Shown here: one piece after another, positions 9,661-17,654 of the stretch
Layout of the letters: each line of letters opens with the position of its first letter
Position numbering within the stretch: the stretch's first letter is position 1
DNA from: Duganella sp. Root1480D1
Lineage (GTDB): Bacteria > Pseudomonadota > Gammaproteobacteria > Burkholderiales > Burkholderiaceae_D
Length of the DNA stretch: 64,000 nucleotides
Assembly: GCF_001427305.1 (NCBI RefSeq)
Contig: NZ_LMFZ01000048.1
Span: 287,444 to 351,443 of the forward strand
Direction of reading: 5' to 3'
The notes under the pieces: model-generated
Database searches by the model: none
The model's input: the letters and a program-made list of their open reading frames with translations, nothing else
What the model was told of the DNA's origin: nothing
Translations under genes and position numbers: made by a program

Positions 9661-10446
9661 TCAGAAGGTATTCTTCCACTCCCTTAGCGCAGCGAAAACG
9701 GCAACCGGCGGCTCATCGCCACGCAATTTGCCGGCTTCACGCAACTGGGCGGCGATTTCAGGCTCACGATAACGCAGGAAAGGGTTGGTGGCGCGTTCCA
9801 GGCCGATGGTGCTTGGCACGGTCGGCTCGCCGCGCGCGCGGGTCGCGGTATCGGCGGCCACCCGGGCGGCCAAGGCTGGATTTCCAGGTTCCACCGCACT
9901 GGCGAAACGCAGATTGGACAAGGTGTATTCATGGGCGCAGAACACCTTGGTGGCTTCCGGCAGTGCTGCCAGCTTGCCGAGCGAACTGACCATCTGCTCT
10001 GGAGTGCCTTCGAACAGGCGCCCGCAACCGCCGGCAAACAGGGTGTCGCCACAAAATACCCAAGGCACGGCGCCATCGCGGACATAGGCGATATGGCCGC
10101 GCGTATGGCCCGGCACATCCAGCATGCGCAGCGACAAGTCCAGCCCGGGAACCTGCACCCGGTCGCCTTCGCCCAGCGGCACGGTCACGGCTGCGATACC
10201 ATCATGGCGCGGGCCGAAAACCGGTACCTGGAAACTGGCCAAAAGCCCCGGCACGCCCCCAATATGGTCAGCATGGTGATGGGTGAGTAGAATGGCGGTA
10301 AGCGTCAGGCTGTGCTGGCGGAGGGCGGCAAGGATAGGCGCCGCGTCGCCGGGATCGACTGCTGCTGCGTTACGGCCATCGTGGACCAGCCATAGGTAGT
10401 TGTCCTTGAAAGCGGGGACGGTCAGGACGGAAACAGGTTTGCTCAT
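9661..10446 (-). CDS. gloB: Hydroxyacylglutathione hydrolase (glyoxalase II)
   Basis: A 261-aa metallo-beta-lactamase-fold hydrolase that releases D-lactate and glutathione from S-lactoylglutathione in methylglyoxal detoxification. The binuclear metal motif THHHADH (H56, H58, D60, H61) is present, with further ligands in VPGHTRGHIAY and FCGDTLFAGGCGR. The start is placed at 10446 (MSKPVS) rather than the longer frame at 10482, because the longer form would overlap the divergent methyltransferase gene. The order gloB / methyltransferase / rnhA / dnaQ / tRNA matches the E. coli gloB–yafS–rnhA–dnaQ–aspV neighbourhood. Confidence 0.95.
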   Translation of the reverse strand: MSKPVSVLTVPAFKDNYLWLVHDGRNAAAVDPGDAAPILAALRQHSLTLTAILLTHHHADHIGGVPGLLASFQVPVFGPRHDGIAAVTVPLGEGDRVQVPGLDLSLRMLDVPGHTRGHIAYVRDGAVPWVFCGDTLFAGGCGRLFEGTPEQMVSSLGKLAALPEATKVFCAHEYTLSNLRFASAVEPGNPALAARVAADTATRARGEPTVPSTIGLERATNPFLRYREPEIAAQLREAGKLRGDEPPVAVFAALREWKNTF

Positions 10447-10466
10447 GGGCTCAATAGAGGGAATGC

Positions 10467-11246
10467 ATGGATAGCGCAACATCCGACGAATCCATTATAG
10501 CGTTCGACAAATGGCTTGAAACACCGCCGGGTGCATATGTGCGCGCCTGGGAGCAGGCATGCCTGGACAAGATGGTAGCCGATATCTTCGGCTTCAACGC
10601 CGTGCAGATTGGTATGCCGCAGATCGACGCGCTGGCGGCCAATCGCATGCCGCACCAATGGCTGGCTGACATCCGCCTGCGCCCGCGCCAGTCCGGCAGT
10701 GGCCGTGCGGTGGCTGTTACATTGGACAGCGTAGAGCTGCCATTCGCCACCAACAGCATGGACCTGGTCGTGCTGCCGCACGTTCTGGAATTCTCGGCCG
10801 AGCCGCACCAGGTGCTGCGCGAGGTGGAAAGGGTGCTGATCCCGGAGGGACAGGTCATCGTCTGCGGCTTCAATCCGGCCAGCCTGTGGGGCTTGCGCCA
10901 GTTAAGCGGGCGCCTGACCGGATCGCATTACCTGCCCAAAGCAGGTGAGTTCATATCCATGCCGCGCATCAAAGACTGGCTAAAATTGCTGAATATGGGT
11001 GTCAGCCACACGCACCTGGGATGCTATGCGCCTGCCTGCCGCACCGAGCGCTGGCTGGCGCGCTACAACTTCATGGACCGCGCCGGCCCCAATTACTGGC
11101 CATATTTTGGCGCGGTGTACATGGTTCAGGCGATCAAACGCGTGAAAGGCATGCGCCTGATCGGCCCGGCCTGGAAACAGAAAACGGCCAAGGCGGGCGT
11201 ACCCGTCCCGGCCACCAACAAACACAAAGAAAGATTCGATGGATAA
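10467..11246 (+). CDS. YafS-like class I SAM-dependent methyltransferase
   Basis: A 259-aa class I methyltransferase. The core after residue 80 shows an acidic-loop strand (LPFATNSMDLVVLPHVLEFSAEPHQVLREVERVLIPEG), which is the Methyltransf_11 pattern; the GxG motif I usual near the N-terminus is poorly conserved. The family sits next to rnhA in many proteobacteria (yafS in E. coli) and its substrate is unknown. The start is 20 bp from the divergent gloB start, and its end overlaps rnhA by 8 bp, so it is translationally coupled to rnhA. No obvious transmembrane segment is seen. Confidence 0.87.
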   Translation: MDSATSDESIIAFDKWLETPPGAYVRAWEQACLDKMVADIFGFNAVQIGMPQIDALAANRMPHQWLADIRLRPRQSGSGRAVAVTLDSVELPFATNSMDLVVLPHVLEFSAEPHQVLREVERVLIPEGQVIVCGFNPASLWGLRQLSGRLTGSHYLPKAGEFISMPRIKDWLKLLNMGVSHTHLGCYAPACRTERWLARYNFMDRAGPNYWPYFGAVYMVQAIKRVKGMRLIGPAWKQKTAKAGVPVPATNKHKERFDG

Positions 11247-11679
11247 AGTAGAGATTTATACGGACGGTGCGTGCAAAGGTAATCCCGGCACGGGCGGCTG
11301 GGGCGCGCTGATGATCGCGGGCGACGCCAAGAAAGAACTGTTCGGCGGCGAGCTGAATACCACCAACAACCGCATGGAACTGACCGCGGTAATCGAATCG
11401 CTGAAAGCCCTGAAGCGGCCATGCGAGGTGGTCCTGCACACCGACAGCCAGTACGTCCAGAAGGGCATCAGCGAATGGATCCACGGTTGGAAGGCGCGCG
11501 GCTGGAAGACTTCAACCAAGGAGCCGGTCAAGAACGCCGACCTGTGGCAGGCGCTCGACGCAGCGCAAGCCCTGCACACCGTCGATTGGCGTTGGGTGCG
11601 CGGTCACAACGGCCACCCGGGCAATGAGCGCGCCGACCAACTGGCCAACCTGGGCGTGGAATCGGTCCGCCGCAAATAA
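11239..11679 (+). CDS. rnhA: Ribonuclease HI
   Basis: A 146-aa enzyme that cleaves the RNA strand of RNA/DNA hybrids, removing R-loops and primers. All four catalytic acidic residues are in place: D9 (YTDGAC), E47 (NRMELTA), D69 (HTDSQY) and D133 (ERADQLA), plus the basic handle region around GWKARGWKTSTK. It overlaps the upstream methyltransferase by 8 bp and lies 45 bp before dnaQ, the standard arrangement. Confidence 0.98.
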   Translation: MDKVEIYTDGACKGNPGTGGWGALMIAGDAKKELFGGELNTTNNRMELTAVIESLKALKRPCEVVLHTDSQYVQKGISEWIHGWKARGWKTSTKEPVKNADLWQALDAAQALHTVDWRWVRGHNGHPGNERADQLANLGVESVRRK

Positions 11680-11724
11680 GGCCTGTTATACTTCGCCGCT
11701 TGCTACGAACTTATTCGTCAATTT

Positions 11725-12426
11725 ATGCGTCAAATCGTCCTCGATACCGAAACCACCGGCATTAACCCTAAACAGGGTAACCGAATCATTGAAATAGGCT
11801 GCGTTGAGCTGTTTGAGCGCAAGCTGACCGGGAATAACTTCCACGTTTACATCAATCCTGAGCGTGATTCGGAAGAGGGCGCATTGGCCGTTCACGGCCT
11901 GACCACTGAGTTTTTGCGCGATAAACCGCGCTTCCATGAGGTAGTGGAGGACCTGCGCGCGTATATCCAGGGCGCCGAAGTCATCATCCACAATGCGCCA
12001 TTCGACCTGGGTTTCTTGAACCACGAGTTCAATCTGCTCAAGCTGCCGACGTTCGACTCCCACATCGGCGGTGTGATTGATACGCTGGTGCAGGCGAAGG
12101 AAATGCGCCCTGGCAAACGCAACTCGCTGGATGCACTGTGCGAACACTTTGGCATCTCCAACGCCCACCGCAAACTGCACGGCGCGTTGCTGGACGCGGA
12201 GTTATTGGCTGATGTTTATTTGGCAATGACTCGTGGCCAGAACAGCCTGGGCATGGACATCGTCATCGAGGAATCGGGCAGCGGTATTGCCATGGCGGAA
12301 ATCGCCTTGGCCGACGTCATTGTGCTGCGCGCGAGTGAAACCGAAGAAGCTGAGCACATCGCATTGCTGGACGGCCTGGACAAGGCAGTCAAGGGAACTT
12401 GTGTTTGGCGCAACCCTAGTCTATAA
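11725..12426 (+). CDS. dnaQ: DNA polymerase III epsilon subunit (3'-5' proofreading exonuclease)
   Basis: A 233-aa DEDDh exonuclease that proofreads for the replicative polymerase. ExoI (LDTETTG, D7 and E9), ExoII (HNAPFDLGFLN) and ExoIII (HGALLDAELLADVY) motifs are intact. The C-terminal tail beyond about residue 180 is the region that contacts the alpha subunit. It follows rnhA. The promoter of the downstream tRNA-Val appears to lie inside its last codons. Confidence 0.97.
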   Translation: MRQIVLDTETTGINPKQGNRIIEIGCVELFERKLTGNNFHVYINPERDSEEGALAVHGLTTEFLRDKPRFHEVVEDLRAYIQGAEVIIHNAPFDLGFLNHEFNLLKLPTFDSHIGGVIDTLVQAKEMRPGKRNSLDALCEHFGISNAHRKLHGALLDAELLADVYLAMTRGQNSLGMDIVIEESGSGIAMAEIALADVIVLRASETEEAEHIALLDGLDKAVKGTCVWRNPSL

Positions 12427-12427
12427 T
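12399..12427 (+). promoter_or_regulatory. Promoter of tRNA-Val within the end of dnaQ
   Basis: TTGTGT (12399–12404) and a perfect TATAAT (12422–12427) are separated by 17 bp. A GC-rich discriminator follows, as is usual for stringently controlled stable-RNA promoters. Predicted transcription would start about 5 nt before the mature tRNA. The hexamers overlap the final codons of dnaQ. Confidence 0.7.
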
Positions 12428-12438
12428 AGCGCCACTTC

Positions 12439-12513
12439 GGGAGGTTAGCTCAGGGGTAGAGCACTGCATTCACACTGCAGGGGTCACAAGTTCGAAACTT
12501 GTACTTCCCACCA
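12439..12513 (+). tRNA. tRNA-Val (anticodon CAC)
   Basis: A 75-nt cloverleaf. The acceptor stem pairs GGGAGGT (12439–12445) with ACTTCCC (12503–12509), with one G·T pair, then discriminator A and an encoded CCA. The D arm is GCTC/GAGC; the anticodon stem CTGCA/TGCAG encloses TTCACAC, giving anticodon CAC, which reads GUG. The T arm is ACAAG-TTCGAAA-CTTGT. It marks the boundary between the conserved gloB–dnaQ block and an island of defence and insertion-sequence genes, consistent with use of the tRNA as an integration site. Confidence 0.96.
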
Positions 12514-12533
12514 AGTTTCACCAATCAAATCAA

Positions 12534-12565
12534 AGGCTTGCGCATTCACGTCGCAGGCCTTTTTT
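12534..12565 (+). terminator. Intrinsic terminator after tRNA-Val
   Basis: AGGCTTGCG (12534–12542) pairs with CGCAGGCCT (12552–12560), 9 bp with one G·T, followed by a T-run. It ends the tRNA transcript. Confidence 0.85.
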
Positions 12566-12587
12566 GTTTGGTGTGGAAAAAGTGTGG

Positions 12588-12611
12588 AAAAGTGGATTTG
12601 ACCACTTTTTT
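12588..12611. terminator. A/T-flanked hairpin at the island edge
   Basis: AAAAGTGG (12588–12595) pairs with CCACTTTT (12602–12609) around an ATTTGA loop and runs into more Ts. Immediately before it are short direct repeats of GTGTGGAAAA (12571 and 12582). It may be a second, bidirectional terminator or a relic of an integration junction. Confidence 0.45.
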
Positions 12612-12643
12612 CGATTCGATGTTCGCTGCCTCTCGCGCATAGA

Positions 12644-13033
12644 ATGAAGAAGCACGGTGACATCGCTTACGAACTCGGGGTCGTGCAGTGCGTGCGCTCG
12701 GTCGAGGAGGCAGAAGAGCACACGTGGGCGGAGATTTCGCAATATCTTCACTCAATGAGTCCGTATGATTTTCAGGAGCTGATCACAGACTTGCTGAGAG
12801 CGATGTCAACGTGAGCTGGGTTTCGCCATCTGGCAAGAATGGTGGAGTAGACATTCTCGCTCGTCCGGACGCGCTTGGAACTCGTCCGCCTCGCGTTAAA
12901 GTGCAGGTAAAGCGGTAGTAGAAATCGGTTAGCGTTGACGGATTGAGATCTTCCTCGCATTGTTGGAGGCGATGACGTTGGACTATTAGTGTGCACCGGC
13001 GGCTTCACGAGAGACGCTGAAACCGAATTATGA
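12644..13033 (+). pseudogene. Decayed Mrr-type restriction endonuclease
   Basis: Three frames read in succession give one recognisable Mrr_cat-like protein. Frame A (12644–12814) encodes the helical lead-in ending SPYDFQELITDLLRAM. Frame B (12811–12918) gives VSWVSPSGKNGGVDILARPD and then PRVKVQVKR, which contains the nuclease core (D of GGVDI and the QVK lysine). Two in-frame TAG codons follow, then SVDGLRS, a further shift to FLALLEAM, and another to VGLLVCTGGFTRDAETEL. At least three frameshifts and two stops show the gene is dead. Intact relatives cut modified DNA as part of type IV-like restriction. Recognition is from family knowledge, not a search. Confidence 0.8.
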
Positions 13034-13117
13034 TCGGCTCCTGACCAGGCGCGACGCGGTTTGCCTCTGCGACCGATTCAGTTCGTATCGTCCGCCGGTT
13101 AGCTTGCAAAATATGCC

Positions 13118-13136
13118 AGCCTAAATTAGGCTTTTG
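13118..13136 (+). terminator. Short intrinsic terminator before the SIR2 gene
   Basis: AGCCTA (13118–13123) pairs with TAGGCT (13127–13132) with an AAT loop and a T-rich tail. It lies downstream of the Mrr remnant and would isolate the SIR2-like gene from upstream transcription. Confidence 0.55.
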
Positions 13137-13191
13137 CTTTGCACTACAGCCGGTCGTCGCCAGCTTCGTAATCTTCTCATTTGGGACACAC

Positions 13192-14763
13192 GTGAATTTG
13201 AAAGAAAGACTTGTCGCGCATTTTCAGGCCGCGCCATCCACACCATTTCTGTTTATAGGCTCGGGCTTTTCCCGACGTTATCTCGGGCTTGAAGGTTGGG
13301 AGGAATTGCTTCGGAAGTTCTGCACCAATATAAAGAGTTTTGAGTACTATTTGGCTTCCGCGAACGGTGATCTTGCGGGTGCCGCTTCTGCAATGGCAGA
13401 GGACTTTCACGAGATGTGGTGGAATAGCCCTGCGTACGAGGCGAGCCGCGAGCGTAACAAGGCGAAGGTAAGGGATAAGACGTCTGCACTAAGGATTGAG
13501 ATCAGCAACTACTTGAATTCGATCTCATTGTCAGATTTGATGGCCTCCGAATATCGAAAAGAGATTGAGCTTCTGTCCAAGCTTAACGTGGACGGTATTA
13601 TCACAACGAACTGGGATCTTTTGCTCGAAAAATTGTTCCCCGACTATAAGGTGTACATTGGGCAGTCGGAACTCCTTTTCTCGAACCCGCAGTCGATCGC
13701 TGAGATCTACAAAATTCATGGATCATCCACACGTGCGGCATCCTTGATTCTAACTCGCGAGGACTATGAAGATTTCGAAAGCAAGAATCCATATCTCGCT
13801 GCAAAACTCATCACATTGTTTGTCGAGCATCCCATCGTCTTTATCGGATACTCCTTGACTGACCGCAATATTGCGGCGCTGCTCAAATCGATCGTAGCTG
13901 TGTTGGGTCCGGAGAATATTAAAAAGTTGCAGAACAATCTGGTCTTTTTACAGCGCTCGGATAAAGAGGACGGGGAGTACAGCGAAACATATTTGACGAT
14001 CGATGGAGGTCAGATCCCGATTACAATTGTCAAATCGAAGAGCTTTGTTCCAATGTATGAGGCATTGGACCAGGTTAAGCGAAGGATTCCAGCTCGTGTG
14101 TTGAGGTTGTGTAAAGAGCAGCTTTACGAGCTTGTGAAATCGGGTACTCCTGAGGCCAAACTATGCGTGGTTGATATCGATAAAATTGAAAAGAAGGAAG
14201 ACGTTCAATTCGTCGTGGGGGTCGGAGTTGCAAGTGAACGAACCAATGAGATCGGATACCAGGCGATATCAATGGTTGACCTATTCAAGGATGTGCTGAG
14301 CGCGGAAGGAAAGTTCGACGCCCAGAAGATACTGATGAATACAGTGCCTTCCCTGGGCAAGGGCGCGACTTACGTGCCTGTGTTCAGGTACCTCAAGGGA
14401 TGCGGGATATCGAGTGCTGAAGAATATGCGGCCTCTCAGTTCAAAGTGGAAAAGCACATACTGCCAACGCTGGCAAGTTACGCGTCCTCGGGTTATGCCA
14501 AAGCGTTTCTTCGTTCAGAGAAGCATAAAGATGCTGCTCAAATAATAAGCACAAATCCGCCAGAAAAAGCGGCGATCTTCTTGGCCTTCTTGCCTAAAGA
14601 ACGCTTCGATGCCGAGCTGGTGCGACAGTTCTTGCTGGATAATATTGATCGTTTCGACTCTGCAAGTTATTCCACCTTCTTCAGAAAACTCGCATGTTTG
14701 CTTGATCGCATCTCGTTCGGCTGGGATAGCGACGATGCGCATGCGAAATCAAGGAAACCATAG
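13192..14763 (+). CDS. SIR2-domain protein, putative antiphage NADase
   Basis: A 523-aa protein with an N-terminal SIR2-like Rossmann domain (about residues 15–280). Seen are the NAD-binding GSGFS (23–27), TTNWD with N140, KIHGS with the candidate catalytic H176, and GYSLTDRNI (219–227). This is the pattern of SIR2_2-type effectors that destroy NAD+ during phage infection, not of protein deacetylases: no Zn-binding cysteine quartet is present. The C-terminal half (about 290–523) is not recognised and may be a sensor or oligomerisation domain. Translation begins at GTG, the only start that includes the complete N-terminus; the SD is weak. The gene is lower in GC than its neighbours and lies between a dead Mrr nuclease and an IS, which suggests a defence island. 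Function is inferred from the family. Confidence 0.82.
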   Translation: MNLKERLVAHFQAAPSTPFLFIGSGFSRRYLGLEGWEELLRKFCTNIKSFEYYLASANGDLAGAASAMAEDFHEMWWNSPAYEASRERNKAKVRDKTSALRIEISNYLNSISLSDLMASEYRKEIELLSKLNVDGIITTNWDLLLEKLFPDYKVYIGQSELLFSNPQSIAEIYKIHGSSTRAASLILTREDYEDFESKNPYLAAKLITLFVEHPIVFIGYSLTDRNIAALLKSIVAVLGPENIKKLQNNLVFLQRSDKEDGEYSETYLTIDGGQIPITIVKSKSFVPMYEALDQVKRRIPARVLRLCKEQLYELVKSGTPEAKLCVVDIDKIEKKEDVQFVVGVGVASERTNEIGYQAISMVDLFKDVLSAEGKFDAQKILMNTVPSLGKGATYVPVFRYLKGCGISSAEEYAASQFKVEKHILPTLASYASSGYAKAFLRSEKHKDAAQIISTNPPEKAAIFLAFLPKERFDAELVRQFLLDNIDRFDSASYSTFFRKLACLLDRISFGWDSDDAHAKSRKP

Positions 14764-14847
14764 CGAAGAAACGGCCATTCACAGATGGAATTCCTAAAAA
14801 GAAGGGCACGCATTTATATGTGCTAATCCTAACTGTACCTGACACTA

Positions 14848-16081
14848 GGGCGCCTCGAAAAACCTCCCCGTTGATGGCATGATGTTGACTCCTTCGATCT
14901 GAACCGAATTTGATGATCAAAATCAGCCTGTTTGCCGATCAAGAGCGAGAAGCGAAGCTGAACAAGCTTGGCGATGCGCTGCAGGTGCTGGAACAGCATG
15001 TGGACTTCCAGGCACTGGCCGCCGAAGTGGACCGTGCAGCACCACGTCCAGGCCGCGAGCGCGGCGGTCGCCCACCGTTCCCGACCGAGTTGATGGTGCG
15101 GGTGCTGCTGATCCAGCAATTGTTCAACCTCTCCGACGAGCAGATGGAATTCCAGCTGCTTGACCGCCTGAGCTACCAGCGCTTTGTCGGCTTGCGCAGC
15201 AGCAGCCAGATTTCGGACCGGACCACGATTTGGACTTTTAAAGAACGTCTGATCGCGGCTGGTGCCAGCGAGAGCATCTTCGAGGCAGTCAATCGCCAAT
15301 TGGCCAAGCACGGTTTTATCGCGCGCGGCGGGCAGATGATCGACGCCAGCTTTGTGCAAGTACCCAAGCAATCAATGGATAAAGAGGAAAGGGGCATCGT
15401 GGCACAAGACGCGATGCCTGCCGACTGGACGCCGGCCAAGCGCCGTCAGAAGGACACCGATGCGCGCTGGACCAAGAAGCATGGCAAGTCCTACTTTGGC
15501 TATAAGCTCTCGGCCAACGCCGACAAGCGCTACAAGTTGATCCGCAAAATCAAGATCAGCACTGCCAGCGAACACGACACCCTGCATTTTGATGATGTAC
15601 TCGATCCGACCAACACCAGCCGCGATGTCTACGCCGACAAAGGCTATGTCGATGGCGGGCGCGAAGCCCGTCTACGCAGCCAGGGTTGGCGCGTGCATAT
15701 CCAGCGCAAAGGGCACAAGGGCAAGCCGCTGTCGGAAGCGCAAGAACGACGCAACCGGCGGATCGCTTCGCCGCGCGCCCGCGTCGAACATGTATTTGCC
15801 GGTCTGGCGCAGATGGGCGGCAAAGTGATGCGTTCGATCGGCCTGGCACGCGCCACGCTGCATCTGAACTGGAAGGCCGCCGTCTATAACTTGCAGCGTC
15901 TTTCCTACCTGAAGGAGGCTCGCATCGAGGCGTTCTAACGCCCGAAGTCCGTCCGCGTTGTCGAAAACGGCACCGGCGGACGTGAAAAACTCCGAAAGGG
16001 GCGCTGCCGACGACGCCCCGGCGCTCTATGCCGACTTTTTCTTTACCGGCGCCGAAAATTCCGCAGTTATTCGAGGTGCCC
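14848..16081 (+). mobile_element. Complete IS5-family insertion sequence
   Basis: A 1234-bp element bounded by imperfect terminal inverted repeats. The left end begins GGGCGCCTCGAAAAAC and the right end, read inward, begins GGGCACCTCGAATAAC, 14 of 16 matching. A 4-bp direct repeat ACTA flanks it (14844–14847 and 16082–16085), showing simple transposition. It carries one transposase gene and lies between the SIR2 gene and the ATPase gene without breaking either. Confidence 0.88.
14910..15938 (+). CDS. IS5-family transposase
   Basis: A 342-aa DDE transposase. N-terminal residues 1–110 form the usual DUF772-type helical region (RPPFPTELMVRVLLIQQLFNLSDEQMEFQLLDRLSYQRFVGL). The catalytic core shows the first Asp in GGQMIDASFV, the second in YADKGYVDGG, and the Glu in ASPRARVEHVFAGL with the Y/R/E spacing of the IS5 family. 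It is apparently full length and intact. Coordinates and ends agree with the surrounding inverted repeats. Confidence 0.95.
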   Translation: MMIKISLFADQEREAKLNKLGDALQVLEQHVDFQALAAEVDRAAPRPGRERGGRPPFPTELMVRVLLIQQLFNLSDEQMEFQLLDRLSYQRFVGLRSSSQISDRTTIWTFKERLIAAGASESIFEAVNRQLAKHGFIARGGQMIDASFVQVPKQSMDKEERGIVAQDAMPADWTPAKRRQKDTDARWTKKHGKSYFGYKLSANADKRYKLIRKIKISTASEHDTLHFDDVLDPTNTSRDVYADKGYVDGGREARLRSQGWRVHIQRKGHKGKPLSEAQERRNRRIASPRARVEHVFAGLAQMGGKVMRSIGLARATLHLNWKAAVYNLQRLSYLKEARIEAF

Positions 16082-16325
16082 ACTAGTTATCTGCACTAAC
16101 TCAGTCTTGACCAGACACGATGCGTCAGGTGTGTTGGGGTTCCGATTCAGTTGTCCGCCGCATGCGGATGTTGATGCTCAATGTGACAATGCGTGAGTTT
16201 TCCGTGTGGAAAATTTGCTATTGTTGACTGCAACATGCGTCGAAGCGACGAAAGCGCTTTCACTTATCAGTACTATCTGCTGCAGTACGCTGCATCCCGT
16301 GAAGACAACTTAAAGGGAGAACATA

Positions 16326-17291
16326 ATGAAACTGCAGGCGTACCGGCTGCAGAACTATCGTCGCCTGCGAGACGTTGTCATTGAACTCGATGACGAAATT
16401 TCCATCTTCGTCGGTGCCAATAATAGCGGGAAGACCTCTGCCGTCCAGGGGCTGTACTCAATGCTTCGGGGTGATGCGAAAAAGTTCGAGCTCTTCGACT
16501 TCAGCGCGGCCCTGTGGGGCGAAATTGACGCCGTCGGCAACACGGCTGAAGAGGAAGATGAATCGCACAAGAGGTTGCCGTCCATTCTCTTGGATCTCTG
16601 GTTCCGCGTTGGTGAAGATGACCTCGTCACCGCGATGCAGCTTCTTCCGAGCACCGAATGGGATGGCAAGTGTGTCGGGATCCGTGTGGCATTCGAGCCG
16701 CGCGATGCCTCCGAGCTCGTCCGACGATTCCGTGAATTGCATGAGAAGGCCAACAACGCGGCAATCGCCCTAGCCGAAAAGCGCAAAGCAGCCAGTGAAC
16801 CTGCCGCCGAGGCGGGTGCGGGGGATGAGGTTGAGGCGAGTGTCGAGGCCAGCGATTACAAGCCTTGGCCAGAAAGCCTGACGAAGTACCTCGCCAAGGA
16901 ACTGAGCAAGGAATACACTTTCCGCTACTATGTACTTGATGAGCGTGCCTTTATCGGCTACCGGGCAAAAGAGGCCGACTACGAGCCGCTACCACTAGGC
17001 AAGGAGCCCGGCGGTGCGGCAATTCTCAAGTCGCTGGTGAAAGTGGACTTCCTGCGCGCGCAGCGGCACCTTGATGACCCCGACGCCGGCGGTTCCGACC
17101 GCGCCGAGAGCCTCTCGCGGCGCCTCAGCCGTTTCTATCACCGCAACCTTGAGAAGCGTGGCGACGACCATGCCGCTCTCGAAGCGCTCGATACCTCGGA
17201 GAAAGAACTGAATTTCCACTTGGTCGCCACACCGATGGCGTCCAGCCGCGTTTTCACACGGCCTGGCCCCAACGCCGAAGTTCGGCATTAG
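16326..17291 (+). pseudogene. N-terminal part of an OLD-like AAA ATPase, truncated
   Basis: A 321-codon frame with a good SD (AGGGAGA) and an SMC/RecF/OLD-type N-terminus, LQAYRLQNYRRLRDVVIELDD followed by Walker A GANNSGKT (residues 30–37). The middle contains an acidic coiled-coil-like insertion rich in Glu and Ala (about 145–180). No ABC signature or Walker B is reached before the frame ends, so the ATPase cannot be complete; OLD-family proteins are normally about 600 aa. The last ~22 residues are encoded by sequence containing TTTTCACACGGCCTGGCCCC (17251–17270), which differs by one base from the end of an IS remnant at 39056–39075, so the gene was probably cut by an insertion element. 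The intact form would be a defence-type ATPase/nuclease component. Confidence 0.7.
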
Positions 17292-17378
17292 AGCTTCGAA
17301 AGCGTATACCGAGCCCTTACGCCGGACTTTCGCGTTACCGAAACAATATTTCCGTCAATTACTGGGTCGCGAAGCTCT

Positions 17379-17591
17379 TCAACAATTTCGGCGTCCGGAA
17401 ATACTGAAAGTTAATCTGCCCCACTTCGCGAGCGAAAGCACAGTGAACGCGCCGGCGATTGCATAAAGCACGAATCGCGCGATCCTGATGTGACCCGAGG
17501 TCTTCGCGCCTTGGCGATCAGAACGGAGCACATGAACCGACATAAACATCGCGAAAATCCATGCCACACCAGCACAAATCCATAGTTCCAT
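17379..17591 (-). CDS. Small two-helix membrane protein, hypothetical
   Basis: A 70-aa protein with two predicted transmembrane helices (about residues 4–22 and 39–57) separated by a basic stretch (RSDRQGAKTSGHIRIAR), and an AGGAAAG ribosome-binding site. A GTG start at 17594 is also possible. Its ATG overlaps the TGA of an upstream leftward reading frame (TGATG), indicating a former two-gene operon whose first gene was destroyed by the IS21 insertion. Function unknown. Confidence 0.5.
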   Translation of the reverse strand: MELWICAGVAWIFAMFMSVHVLRSDRQGAKTSGHIRIARFVLYAIAGAFTVLSLAKWGRLTFSISGRRNC

Positions 17592-17654
17592 CACTTTCCT
17601 AACCTCTCGTCTAATTCATCTAGTACTTGGAGAGCTTCCTCGCCATTCAACGTC
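17591..17654 (-). pseudogene. C-terminal stub of a gene cut by IS21
   Basis: On the minus strand the last ~20 codons of a frame remain, ending LQVLDELDERLGK before TGA, and this stop overlaps the start of the small membrane protein. The rest of the gene would lie where the IS21 end (17655) now begins. The product cannot be identified. Confidence 0.45.
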
